NCBI GenBank assembly: GCA_051000755.1
Contig: JBPCNZ010000126.1
Location: 1-39,311 of the forward strand
DNA length: 39,311 nt
Direction of reading: 5' to 3'
DNA from: JALZAH01 sp051000755
GTDB taxonomy: Bacteria > Actinomycetota > Acidimicrobiia > Acidimicrobiales > Palsa-688
Position 1 is the stretch's first letter. The number at the start of each line of letters is the position of its first letter. Position numbers and translations under genes: made by a program. The notes beneath the pieces were generated by a model. The model saw only the letters and a program-made list of their open reading frames with translations, was not told the origin of the DNA and did no database searches. Shown here piece after piece: positions 16,960 to 24,862 of the stretch.

Positions 16960-17886
16960 CCGCGCTGGTCATGCTCCGCTCGCAGGACGGCGCCGTCGGG
17001 TCCCTTCACGGCTACGCCACCTACGCCTTCGGCGTCCTCACCACCCTCGTCCTGGCCGGCCAGGTCTCCGATCAGGTCGGCCGCCGGTCGGTGCTGCTCG
17101 TGGCCCTGGGAACCCTCATGGCAGCGACGGTGGTGTTCATGCTCGCCGACTCCGTCCTCTGGCTGTTCGTGACCCGACCGCGTCGGCCTGACCAACGGCG
17201 TGGTCAGCTCCGCGGGCATGGGGTCGGGGTTACCCGTCTCCGCCGTGTTCGTCGTGTGGGCTCCCGCTCCCAGGGTGCTTCCCTACGTGGCGCTGTTCGT
17301 CCTGTTCGCTACCGCCTTCATCGGCGCGCTGCGCATGCCCGAACCGGTCCCCATCCGGTCGCGCTTCCGCTTCAGCCCTCAGCGCCCGAGCGTGCCGCCT
17401 GCAGTGCGGCCCGCCTTCGTGCCGGCCGCGCTCGGGGTCATGTCCTCCTGTCGATCGGCGGTCTGTTCCTCGCCCTCGGCCCCCAGTTGGCGGCAGGCCT
17501 GTTCCACACCACGGACCATGTCCTGGCCGGGGTCAGTGTCTTCGCCCTCGCGGGCCCGGCGGCGGTCGCCCAGCTCGCCTTGCGCCGGCGTCGCCTTCCT
17601 CGGGGCCCTCCGAGCTCTCTCGTCGGCCATCCCGCCCGACCAGCGCGGTGCGGTGATGTCGGCGTTCTACCTGGTCGCCTATTCGTCGCTGTCGCTGCCC
17701 GCCATCGTCGCCGGCATCCTGGTCACGCCGATCGGGGTGCGATCCACCTTCGAGATCTTCGGCTCCCTCATCGCCGCCCTCGCTCTGGCCGTCGCCGTCC
17801 AGGCCTGGCTCACGCGGCCCCAAGAGGAGCCGGCCCCGGCCTTTTCGGCTCCCCACCGGGCGGATTGCCCGTCTGCTTCGTCCTAG
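16960..17886 (+). pseudogene. MFS transporter, frameshifted and internally deleted
   Basis: Pieces of one major facilitator transporter appear in two alternating frames. The first (to about 17190) has YAFGVLTTLVLAGQVSDQVG and RRSVLLVALGTLMAATVVFM, including the loop-2 motif. The second (about 17190-17440) has VGLTNGVVSSAG then PRVLPYVALFVLFATAFIGA. The first frame returns (17440-17580) with LLSIGGLFLALGPQLAAGLF, and the second ends it (17590-17886) with PPDQRGAVMSAFYLVAYSSL and a TAG stop. The N-terminal helix is missing and several helices between the pieces are lost, so this is not a simple sequencing error. It cannot make a working transporter. Confidence 0.7.
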
Positions 17887-18150
17887 GAGCGCACGCCCAT
17901 TGTCACCGCCCATCGCCGCCGGCGGTCCCCAGACCGAAAGCTGGTCTGGGCCGTGTTGGAAGGCTTGCACCCCCACCCGGCGCCGCCCGCGGTGCGGACA
18001 GACTGGTGGTCGTGGACACCGTGGAGTTGCCCGCCTTCGATTGGCCTCCACCTGGGCGCCATGTCGGCCGGGCAAGGTCGTCACCGCCTTCCGCTGAACG
18101 ACCCCGGAAGCGGGACGACTGAGGCAAGCCGGGTGCTCTATGGTCGTCGC

Positions 18151-18318
18151 ATGGGCACGTGGGAGTATGCCGTCGACTTGTGGTCTCCCATGAGCGCGGG
18201 GGCGCAAACGGAGATGGAGACCATCTTGGGGGCACGGGGCGCTGAGGGTTGGGAGCTGGTGACGGCGTTCCCCTTGAACGACGGGTTCCACCTGCTCACC
18301 TTCAAGCGACCGCCCTAG
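18151..18318 (+). CDS. DUF4177-like small protein, 55 aa
   Basis: MGTWEYAVDLWSPM at the start and ARGAEGWELVTAFPLNDGFH followed by LLTFKRPP at the end match the DUF4177 pattern (W-E-Y ... L-G-A-E-G-W-E-L ... F-K-R). These are short beta-rich proteins of unknown role. An upstream in-frame GTG (18133, VLYGRRMGTW) is a possible alternative start. The ~260 bp before it, following the MFS remnant, hold nothing recognisable. Confidence 0.7.
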   Translation: MGTWEYAVDLWSPMSAGAQTEMETILGARGAEGWELVTAFPLNDGFHLLTFKRPP

Positions 18319-18469
18319 CGCCTCGAACCTGGCACGGAGGAAGACCCTCGCTCTCGTGGTGTGGTGCCTGGAGCGAATCCTCTTCTGGGGCACGCGGTGG
18401 CGGGCGGCTGAGCCCGGTCCCTCACCCATTACCTTGGGGTGATGTCCGATCCTCCGGGAGGTGATCACC

Positions 18470-19045
18470 ATGGGCAAGCTGATCTACTCAGCGATCACGT
18501 CACTCGACGGGTACCTCGAGGACGAGGAAGGCAACTTCGACTGGGCAGAGCCTGACGAGGAGGTTTTTAGCTTCGTCACTGATGTTGAACGTCCGGTTGG
18601 CACCTACCTCTACGGGCGTCGGATGTACGAGACGATGGTCTACTGGGAAACGGTCACCGTCGCCGACCAGCCGCCCCTCTTGCGGGACTTCGCGGAGTTA
18701 TGGCGGGCAGCGGACAAGATCGTGTACTCCAAGTCACTGGATGCCGTCTCCAGCGCCAGGACGCGCATCGAGCACGAGTTCGACCCGAGAGCGATCCGGG
18801 AGATCAAATCCGCACAAGAACGTGACCTCACCGTGGGCGGTTCAAACCTGGCGGCCCAAGCTTTTAGGGCTGGACTGGTGGACGAGTGCCAGCTCTTCCT
18901 GACACCCGTCGTCGTCGGGGGAGGCAAACCGTCTCTCCCCGACAACGTCCACCTCCAGATGGAACTGATCGGCGAGCGCCGCTTCCGCAGCGGTGTCGTA
19001 TTCCTCCACTACCGCACCGCAATATCAAGAGAGGACGAGTCCTGA
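18470..19045 (+). CDS. Dihydrofolate reductase family protein (RibD C-terminal domain-like)
   Basis: A 191-residue protein. The ATG at 18470 is chosen because GGGAGGTGATC, a near-perfect ribosome-binding site, sits directly before it. The fold signature is that of the RibD C-terminal/dihydrofolate-reductase-like family: MGKLIYSAITSLDGYLEDEE at the start, LYGRRMYETMVYWE, KIVYSKSL, DLTVGGSNLAAQAFRAGLVD and a final LTPVVVGGGKPSLPD. These proteins are NADPH-dependent reductases or of unknown substrate, and this one lacks the RibD deaminase domain. It appears to be transcribed alone. Confidence 0.9.
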   Translation: MGKLIYSAITSLDGYLEDEEGNFDWAEPDEEVFSFVTDVERPVGTYLYGRRMYETMVYWETVTVADQPPLLRDFAELWRAADKIVYSKSLDAVSSARTRIEHEFDPRAIREIKSAQERDLTVGGSNLAAQAFRAGLVDECQLFLTPVVVGGGKPSLPDNVHLQMELIGERRFRSGVVFLHYRTAISREDES

Positions 19046-19246
19046 TACCAACTGGCTCAGAGGATCCTTGATCGCCGGCTCCGTGACCAGGTCACGGTCC
19101 GTCTCACGTGTCGTACGGGGGCAGTCAGCATGTTTGCGCCAACCTTCGGCTGGCAATTTTCAACGCGCCGTGTCAGGTCACATCGACTGGTGAGGGGAAG
19201 CGTTTCTGGTTCTCCACGGGGCGAATGGTTCCAGAGTGGTTGCCCG

Positions 19247-21247
19247 TCATTGGTTGGCCAGGATGAGGGCGCCGAATCGGGGGCCGCCATTTCCTACAGC
19301 TTTGCAATGAGCCGAGACGCATGACACGCTCGCGAGGGTGTCCCCGCTGGTGGTTAAGACCGGCTGGTTGATCCACGTGCTCCCGCTATTGGTGGTGGCC
19401 AGTATGATCGCCCCCCCCAGGCCGATGGTGCTATCGCCGACGGCGGTGCAGTCGTTGCTCGAGATGCAAGTCACCGCGTTGAGAACGTAGTTGCCAGCGG
19501 GAACAGTCTGTACGGTCCACGTGGCACCGCCGTCGGTCGTGGCCAGGATGATCCCTGGGTAGTCCAGAAGGGTCCCTACGGCGAAGCAGGAAGATGCGGA
19601 GCTGCAGGAAACCCCCGTCAGACCGTACCTACCTCCCGGGACGGGCTGGCTGTTCCAAGTGACGCCTCCGTCTGCGGTGGCGAGAATGAGCGGACTTGGG
19701 GAACTGCTGCTGCCAACGGCTATGCAGTCGGTGGTCGAGGTACACGACAAACCTGTGAGACTGTCGTCGACTCCTGGAATTTGGTGCTCAGTCCACGTCG
19801 TCCCACGGTTGGTTGTCGACAGGGTTGCTGCACCGCCGACAGCGATGCATACCGATGCGGAGGTACAGGACACCCCGGAGAGGTTGCCGACACCGTCAGG
19901 GACGGGCTGGTCGGCCCAGGTCGTCCCTCCGTCGGTGGTGGCAATGATCGCTCCTTTCCCGAGGGTAGTTCCGACCGCGGTGCAATCGGAGCTGGAGATG
20001 CAGGACACGGCGTCGAGGCTTTGGACGTCGGCTGGGGCGTTCCGGTCAGCCCAGGTTGTGCCGCTGTCAACGGTCGCCACGACCTTCCCTCGACCGTTGT
20101 CCCCGACGCCAACGGCGATGCAAACGGAAGGGGACGCGCATGACACGCCGGAAAGGGTGTCAACGCTTGGTGGGGTGGGCTCCTGGGTCCAGGTCGCCCC
20201 CCCGTTGACGGTGCGCGCGATCCCGCCGGCGCCGAAGCCGAGGTTGCTGAATGCCTCCCCGACTGCGATGCAGTCAGGTCCGGAGCTGCAAGAAACTGCG
20301 CCGAGACGTGTGATAGTGCCCGGGGGGAGTGGGCGAGGTACCCACGTGGCTCCCCCGTCGGTGGTCGTCGCGATCGGGGCTGGTGAGTACACGAAGCCGA
20401 CGGCGGTACATTCGACAGGGGAGGCACACGACACCCCGCTATATCCGAGGTTGCCCGATGGGACAGCTTGGGAGGTCCAGGTGTTCCCGCCGTTGGTGGT
20501 GGCCACGATGGCTCCACTGGTAGTTCCGAAGCCGACTGCGGTGCAGGCAGACATGGAGGCGCATGACACTGCGGAGAGGCCCTCAACGCCGGCCGGAACT
20601 GTCTGTGTGCTCCATGTAGCACCACCGTTGGACGTAGCCACGATGCGGCCTCCGACCGCGATGCAATCCTCCGGCGTGGCGCACGAGACCCCGGTGAAGT
20701 TGGCGGCGGGGGGGGTCTGCGCGGTCCACGTCGCCCCACCATTGGTGGTAGCCACGATAGTCGGGCTTCCAGAACCGACCGCTACACAGTCCGTGGTAGC
20801 GGCGCACGAAACTGCGTAGAGCTCGAGGACTCCGGTGGGAACGGTCTGGGCGTTCCACGTTGCCCCGCCATCGGTCGTAGCCACGATCACACCGTGCTGG
20901 CCGTTGCCGCCCACCGCTGTGCAGTCCAACGCCGACGTACACGAGACACCCTCAAGGTAGTCGATGTCAGATGGGACGGTTTGTGCCGTCCACGTGCTGC
21001 CACCGTCGGTCGTGGCCAAGACTGCGGCTTTGTACCTTCCGCCGCCGACGGCGGTGCAGTCCAAGCTCGAGCTGCACGACACGGCGTAGAGACCCCGCAG
21101 AGACCCGTAATAGTTCTGCTCAGCGGCGTAAGCGGAGCCGCGACTGATGAGGAGACTGTAGGTCCGGGCCCCGGTTCGGCCGGCGCTGTCGTGAACGATG
21201 ACCGAGGTGATGGCGTTGCCAGCGGCAGTGGGCGTACCGGAAATCAC
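19247..21247 (-). CDS. Secreted repeat protein, C-terminal part: Ig-like (He_PIG) domain plus 14 Cys-paired BNR/YCF48-like repeats
   Basis: This is the downstream part of the gene that begins at 22218; meaningful translation in this frame extends up to about 21540 (AGNNIVAGASYSATGAGGAV ... TTDIVADLFGYY), then a putative-Ig domain (LPAGLSLSASGVISGTPTAAG). Fourteen repeats of about 40-48 residues follow, each of form (A/G)VSC-x5-6-C-xAVG ... ATTDGGxTWxxQxxP. The ATTDGGATW segment is the Asp-box-like turn of sialidase/YCF48 beta-propellers. Each repeat has two Cys five to six residues apart, suggesting a disulfide per blade outside the cell. The last repeat is cut short (FGALILANQ). Function unknown; two seven-bladed propellers are possible. 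Confidence 0.75.
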   Translation of the reverse strand: MISGTPTAAGNAITSVIVHDSAGRTGARTYSLLISRGSAYAAEQNYYGSLRGLYAVSCSSSLDCTAVGGGRYKAAVLATTDGGSTWTAQTVPSDIDYLEGVSCTSALDCTAVGGNGQHGVIVATTDGGATWNAQTVPTGVLELYAVSCAATTDCVAVGSGSPTIVATTNGGATWTAQTPPAANFTGVSCATPEDCIAVGGRIVATSNGGATWSTQTVPAGVEGLSAVSCASMSACTAVGFGTTSGAIVATTNGGNTWTSQAVPSGNLGYSGVSCASPVECTAVGFVYSPAPIATTTDGGATWVPRPLPPGTITRLGAVSCSSGPDCIAVGEAFSNLGFGAGGIARTVNGGATWTQEPTPPSVDTLSGVSCASPSVCIAVGVGDNGRGKVVATVDSGTTWADRNAPADVQSLDAVSCISSSDCTAVGTTLGKGAIIATTDGGTTWADQPVPDGVGNLSGVSCTSASVCIAVGGAATLSTTNRGTTWTEHQIPGVDDSLTGLSCTSTTDCIAVGSSSSPSPLILATADGGVTWNSQPVPGGRYGLTGVSCSSASSCFAVGTLLDYPGIILATTDGGATWTVQTVPAGNYVLNAVTCISSNDCTAVGDSTIGLGGAIILATTNSGSTWINQPVLTTSGDTLASVSCVSAHCKAVGNGGPRFGALILANQ

Positions 21248-21480
21248 CCCGCTGGCTGAAAGCGAAAGGCCGGCGGGGAGCCCCGTGGCCGTCCAGCTAT
21301 AGGGGCCAATGCCGCCCGAAACCGCCGCCGTGGTGGTTGGATAGCTCAGTCCGACCGTGCCGTCCGGTAAGGCTGTGGGCGTGACGGACAGTGGCGTCGT
21401 CCCGGCCGACGGGGTGTAGTAGCCAAACAGGTCGGCGACGATGTCGGTGGTCGCCGGCTGTGCGGCACCGTTGAAGATGC

Positions 21481-22218
21481 TTACCGCCCCTCCCGCGCCT
21501 GTAGCCGAGTAGGAGGCGCCAGCGACGATGTTGTTACCAGCCCATTGTTGGCGGCCGGGATCGCCTCAGGGGGACAAAACGTCGGGGTCAGCCGAGCCGA
21601 GCAGCGTGTATCGGCGATCCGCGACGGAGATAGGGGATGGAAGCCACCCGCCGCCGTCGTACCCGGGGCGGCGTCATAGCCCTCCACGTCGATCACCACG
21701 TCCGCCTCCGCCGTGCCCAACCCCGTCACCACCGAGACCGACGCCTGGGTACCGGCACTACCCGCAGCTACCGTGACCAAGTTGGCCACCGTCTGACCCG
21801 CGGTGAAGTTCACACTCGACGTCGACGGCGCCAACCCCCCCGTCGGAAATACACTCAAAAAGCCCGCACCCGATGGCCCCGTAACCGTCACGTTCACCAC
21901 GACCGCCCCCGCCGCCGCCGGCACCACCGATGTTGGCAGACTCACCGCCAGAGGCAACCCACCCGCCAATCTGTGCGCCGTGCATGCATCGGTGATCCCA
22001 CTCACCGACGCAGCCCGGGTGTCACACACCCTCGTCGGGGTCACCCCCGAAAACACCAACCCTCTCGTTGGCGCCACCATCCCCACAGGTCTGGCCGTGG
22101 CGCCCACCGGGGCTGCCACGGCGATCATCAGCCCCGTCGCTAAGCCAACCACCGCCAACACGGACCACACCGACCACCGAGTCCCAGCCGCCGAGCTCGT
22201 CACCGCCGACACCCCCAC
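21481..22218 (-). CDS. Secreted repeat protein, N-terminal part: signal peptide and IADTR/VDVEGYD domains
   Basis: GTG start, followed by a Sec signal peptide with hydrophobic core SVLAVVGLATGLMIAVAAPV and a VGATA cleavage-like site. Then one full copy of the exported-protein domain (TPTRVCDTRAAS ... GAGFLSVFPTGGLAPSTSSV ... VVIDVEGYDAAPG) and the start of a second (FHPLSPSRIADTRCSAR). The frame is lost near 21540, after IPAANNG, where the sense continues one frame over as AGNNIVAGASYSATG; one extra G in AATGGGCTGG would restore it. With the downstream part the intact protein would have about 990 residues. The same domain occurs in the broken gene at 1046-2209. Confidence 0.72.
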   Translation of the reverse strand: MGVSAVTSSAAGTRWSVWSVLAVVGLATGLMIAVAAPVGATARPVGMVAPTRGLVFSGVTPTRVCDTRAASVSGITDACTAHRLAGGLPLAVSLPTSVVPAAAGAVVVNVTVTGPSGAGFLSVFPTGGLAPSTSSVNFTAGQTVANLVTVAAGSAGTQASVSVVTGLGTAEADVVIDVEGYDAAPGTTAAGGFHPLSPSRIADTRCSARLTPTFCPPEAIPAANNGLVTTSSLAPPTRLQAREGR

Positions 22219-22377
22219 GCCCGGTCAGGTCCAGAGGCGCACCCGGAACCTAACCTAGGACCCCGCAGGCCACAATAGGGATCTCGAACTCCCCACCAGG
22301 CCACGAACCTGGAGCGGGGGAAGGACTCGATCGCCCACTTGCTTCGAGCCCTCCGACAGCGACGTACTCGGTGCGCA

Positions 22378-23238
22378 TCAGGATCTCAGGCCTCCTCTCC
22401 AGCGAACCACGTCCAAGGTCGCCAGGACGTCTGGGTCGGCGATCAGCTCGATCTCGCGTACCAGGCCCGCCTCGACGTGGAACGCGAAGGCGACCTTGAC
22501 CGCCCCGGCGAGGAGCCAGGCGCCGCCGGGGTCGCCGTCGATGGTGACAGGTGCCGCCCCCTTGGCGCCGTTGAAGCGGGCGGCCACAGCGGCCGCGCCG
22601 TCGTACACCGAATCCGTGCCCATCCGCTGTCCGAACACGTCGGAGCGCATGAACGCGGCGGGCGCGAGCAGCGACAGCAGGGTCGCGAGATCCCCGCCGT
22701 GGGCAGCGGTAAGGAACGCGTCGACGACGCGGCGGCTCTCGGCGCGCTCAACTTGGGCCGCGCCCGGCTCCGGTGCGCCCTGCACCTTGCGCCGCGCCCG
22801 ACTCGCCAGCTGGCGTACGGCGGTGCCCGAGCGCCCCAGGACAGCGCTGATCTCGTCAAAGGGATAGCCGAAGACATCGTGCAGCACGAACGCCGCTCTC
22901 TCGGCCGGCGCCAGGGCGTCGAAGACGACCTGCATCGCCCCGCCCACCCGCTCGGCAAGCAGCGCGTCGGCCTCCGGGTCGACCGGTGCCGGGTCGGCGG
23001 GTTTCTCCGCCTCGGTCTTCAACCTCGTACCTCGCTTACGCAGATGGTCCAAGCACAATCGGGTCACGACGGTCGTCAGCCATGCGGGCAGGTCGTCGAT
23101 GTCGTCGGTGCGGGAGAGCCGCAGCCAGGCCTCTTGTAACACGTCGTCCGCATCGGACTCCGAGCCGAGAATCCGGATGGCGATCGCCGTCAACCGGGGC
23201 CGCTCTGCTTCGAAGTCGATCTCGTTCATGGTGGTCAC
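22378..23238 (-). CDS. ECF RNA polymerase sigma factor with SnoaL-like C-terminal domain (ECF41/SigJ-like)
   Basis: About 286 residues from a GTG at 23238, or 283 from ATG 23229. Region 2 (residues ~8-75) contains ILGSESDADDVLQEAWLRLS and WLTTVVTRLCLDHLRKR; region 4 (~110-155) contains LAPAERAAFVLHDVFGYPFD and a helix-turn-helix ending TAVRQLASRARRKVQ. Residues ~165-286 are a SnoaL/NTF2-like domain (VVDAFLTAAHGGDLATLLSL), the hallmark of groups that carry a fused regulatory domain instead of an anti-sigma factor. The linker lacks the WLPEP and the tail lacks the DGGGK motifs I associate with classic ECF41. Its own upstream region contains a matching promoter, so autoregulation is likely. Confidence 0.88.
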   Translation of the reverse strand: MTTMNEIDFEAERPRLTAIAIRILGSESDADDVLQEAWLRLSRTDDIDDLPAWLTTVVTRLCLDHLRKRGTRLKTEAEKPADPAPVDPEADALLAERVGGAMQVVFDALAPAERAAFVLHDVFGYPFDEISAVLGRSGTAVRQLASRARRKVQGAPEPGAAQVERAESRRVVDAFLTAAHGGDLATLLSLLAPAAFMRSDVFGQRMGTDSVYDGAAAVAARFNGAKGAAPVTIDGDPGGAWLLAGAVKVAFAFHVEAGLVREIELIADPDVLATLDVVRWRGGLRS

Positions 23239-23246
23239 ATCCTGCT

Positions 23247-23273
23247 GACGTACGCCGCCCCCAGGATGTGACC
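23247..23273 (-). promoter_or_regulatory. Candidate ECF41-type promoter of the sigma factor gene
   Basis: On the minus strand GGTCACA (23273-23267) is followed by exactly 16 bases and CGTC (23250-23247). The known ECF41 target consensus is TGTCACA-N16-CGTC. Transcription would start about 5-10 bases before the GTG at 23238, so the message would have little or no leader if GTG is used. Confidence 0.68.
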
Positions 23274-23281
23274 GGCACGCT

Positions 23282-23308
23282 CGTCACATCCCCCGACCGG
23301 CGTGCGTC
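23282..23308 (+). promoter_or_regulatory. Candidate ECF41-type promoter of the VOC gene
   Basis: CGTCACA (23282-23288), exactly 16 bases, then CGTC (23305-23308), matching TGTCACA-N16-CGTC at all but the first base. The predicted transcript start falls at or just before the ATG at 23317, pointing to a leaderless message and ruling out the upstream in-frame GTG at 23302. Confidence 0.7.
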
Positions 23309-23316
23309 ATAAGGGC

Positions 23317-23658
23317 ATGAACACTCTATTCTCCATCGTCCATCCGGTCCGCGACCTCGAGGCCGCCAAGGTTATTCACATCGCCCTTCTCGGCACCGAG
23401 CCCCATACCGACCAGCCCTACTATGTCGGGTTCAACGTGGGGGGTGTCGAGCTCGGGCTCGACCCCCAAGGTCATCAGAAAGGCCTGACCGCACCGGTCC
23501 CGTACATCCGCGTCGCCGACCTCGACGGCACACTCACCGAGGCCCAGAAGGCCGGCGCCACGCTCGCCGGTGAACCGCAGGACGTCGGGGGTGGCACCCG
23601 CATAGCCACGGTCACCGACGCGGATGGCAACACCCTCGGTCTCATCCAGGGTGGCTAA
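23317..23658 (+). CDS. VOC-family (glyoxalase/bleomycin-resistance-like) protein
   Basis: A 113-residue single-module vicinal-oxygen-chelate protein: NTLFSIVHPVRDLEAAKVIH at the start, GVELGLDPQG in the middle, VPYIRVADLDGTLTEAQKAG and then a C-terminal ATVTDADGNTLGLIQ, the usual metal-side strand motif. Whether all metal ligands are present is uncertain; the first module position has no clear His ligand, so it may be a non-catalytic or binding member. It is divergent from the sigma factor and its start sits right at that factor's candidate promoter, so it is the probable regulated target. The ATG at 23317 is chosen on that basis. Confidence 0.86.
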   Translation: MNTLFSIVHPVRDLEAAKVIHIALLGTEPHTDQPYYVGFNVGGVELGLDPQGHQKGLTAPVPYIRVADLDGTLTEAQKAGATLAGEPQDVGGGTRIATVTDADGNTLGLIQGG

Positions 23659-23799
23659 AACAATGGCGTGGACGCCGCCGCTCGTCGGCTAACAAGGCCG
23701 GACCGGACCATCCCCGTCGGCCGCTCTCACTTCGATGCGGGGGTCACTGGCGGGAAGGAACCAGCACTCATTCTCGTAGCGTTAGAAAAGGAAGGTCGT

Positions 23800-24042
23800 A
23801 TGACTATGAAAACTATGACGTGTAAACAACCGGGCGGGCCATGTGATTTTCGGCTCCGTGGAAATACCGCCAATGAGGTCATAAAGGCGGAAGATAGGCA
23901 TCTGAGAGACATGGTCGAAAGTGGTGATGAGACGCACGAAGGCGCCTTGAAGAACATGAAAGGCAGGTGGAAGCATCCAAGAGCAGGCATGACGTGGTAT
24001 AAGAACGCAAAGCGTGATCTTGCTGCTCTCCCCGAAGACTGA
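23800..24042 (+). CDS. DUF1059-like small protein, 80 aa, low GC
   Basis: ATG preceded by AAGGAAGGT. The N-terminus MKTMTCKQPGGPCDFRLRGN followed by TANEVIKAEDRHLRDM resembles DUF1059 proteins, which share a C-x(4-7)-C-DF-x-xRG start and a helix ending in a His/Asp-rich part. The C-terminal extension (KNMKGRWKHPRAGMTWYKNA) is basic and longer than the usual ~55 residues. Hand counting gives about 51% G+C, well below the flanking genes, and codons such as AAA, ATA and TTT are frequent, so it was probably acquired recently. Role unknown. Confidence 0.65.
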   Translation: MTMKTMTCKQPGGPCDFRLRGNTANEVIKAEDRHLRDMVESGDETHEGALKNMKGRWKHPRAGMTWYKNAKRDLAALPED

Positions 24043-24173
24043 TTCGTCATCAAGGCATACCATCGACAGCCTGAATCGCGCTCATGTGAACCCCCCCGGT
24101 GGTCCCATCACTGGCAGAAAGGTGGTCCCACCCTTATGGCGGGCGACAACATTTGCGACACGTGTGCGCCGAC

Positions 24174-24497
24174 TCAATACACGATGTCGAGGGCGTAGCG
24201 AAGAGCCCGATCGAGCTCGATACGGGCGCTCAGGGCAAGGTGGCCGACCGCCTCGTTGTCGAGCTGGCCAATAGGTACCGTGATCAGGTTGTCGCAACTG
24301 ATGACGCTGGGCTCAGGCAAGCCCTCTTCCGGTCCGACGCCTATCTCGGAGCGGATGCCCCGGATCGTTCTGGTGATCGGAGCACAGGTGACGGCCGTCA
24401 GGACCTCCAGCGCCGCGTCACGGGTCAACACGCAGATCGGGCGACGTCCGCCTGGTTGACCGAGGTCGGCCCAAACGATGTCACCGCGGGCTACCAC
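24174..24497 (-). CDS. PemK/MazF-family toxin (endoribonuclease)
   Basis: A 107-residue MazF-fold protein with the family blocks RGDIVWADLGQPGGRRPICV, then PITRTIRGIRSEIGV, GLPEPSVISCDNLITVP and a final helix LDRALRYALDI. MazF toxins cleave mRNA (some tRNA or rRNA) at short sequences and stop growth when their antitoxin is lost. The GTG start overlaps the last 7 bases of the antitoxin gene, so expression is coupled to it. The length and motifs look intact, so it should be active unless neutralised. Confidence 0.9.
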   Translation of the reverse strand: MVARGDIVWADLGQPGGRRPICVLTRDAALEVLTAVTCAPITRTIRGIRSEIGVGPEEGLPEPSVISCDNLITVPIGQLDNEAVGHLALSARIELDRALRYALDIVY

Positions 24498-24742
24498 TCA
24501 GGCGCTGTACCGGCGGCCAGTTTTGCTGCTGCGGCCACGATGGCCGGGTCCTGGGGCAGGCGGCGGTAGGCGTCTTGGAGTTCACGGTCGGCTTCGGCAA
24601 GCTCTGCTGCGTCGAGCACGGCGGCCGCACCGCGCCGTAAGAGCTCCGAGCGGTTTGTCGACTGCGCGTCGGCGAGCCGGTCCAGCCGGTCGACCAGGTC
24701 ATCATCAAGTTGAACGAGTACCTCCCTCCGTCCCATAACCAT
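24491..24742 (-). CDS. Ribbon-helix-helix antitoxin (CopG/MazE-like)
   Basis: An 83-residue protein (81 if the second ATG at 24736 is used). Residues ~5-45 (RREVLVQLDDDLVDRLDRLA, then NRSELLRRGAAAVLD) form a ribbon-helix-helix DNA-binding domain. The acidic C-terminal half (LAEADRELQDAYRRLPQDP) would wrap and block the toxin, as in MazE-type antitoxins. It is first in the pair and overlaps the MazF-like toxin by 7 bases. The repeated ACCATATG at its start is a candidate operator for its own repression. Confidence 0.86.
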   Translation of the reverse strand: MVMGRREVLVQLDDDLVDRLDRLADAQSTNRSELLRRGAAAVLDAAELAEADRELQDAYRRLPQDPAIVAAAAKLAAGTAPEW

Positions 24743-24757
24743 ATGCTACACCATATG
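24738..24757. promoter_or_regulatory. Candidate toxin-antitoxin operator, two ACCATATG direct repeats
   Basis: ACCATATG occurs at 24738-24745 and 24750-24757, start-to-start 12 bp apart, each containing the palindrome CATATG. The pair overlaps the antitoxin start, and the AT-rich sequence stands out in this GC-rich region. Ribbon-helix-helix repressors commonly bind such short tandem sites. Confidence 0.45.
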
Positions 24758-24862
24758 ACAGATGGATCGCCTGGTCCGCGCCCAAGCAGAGCCAGACGAT
24801 CCGTGCGCTGTCAGGCCCACTGCCGGGCGAAGTTGAGGCGGCACCGCCTCCTCCGGGCTAGT

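Noticed and set aside
16497..18122. 541-codon continuous plus-strand frame
   Set aside because: Only parts are MFS-like; the rest is Arg/Pro-rich. The transporter pieces need two frames, so it is not one gene.
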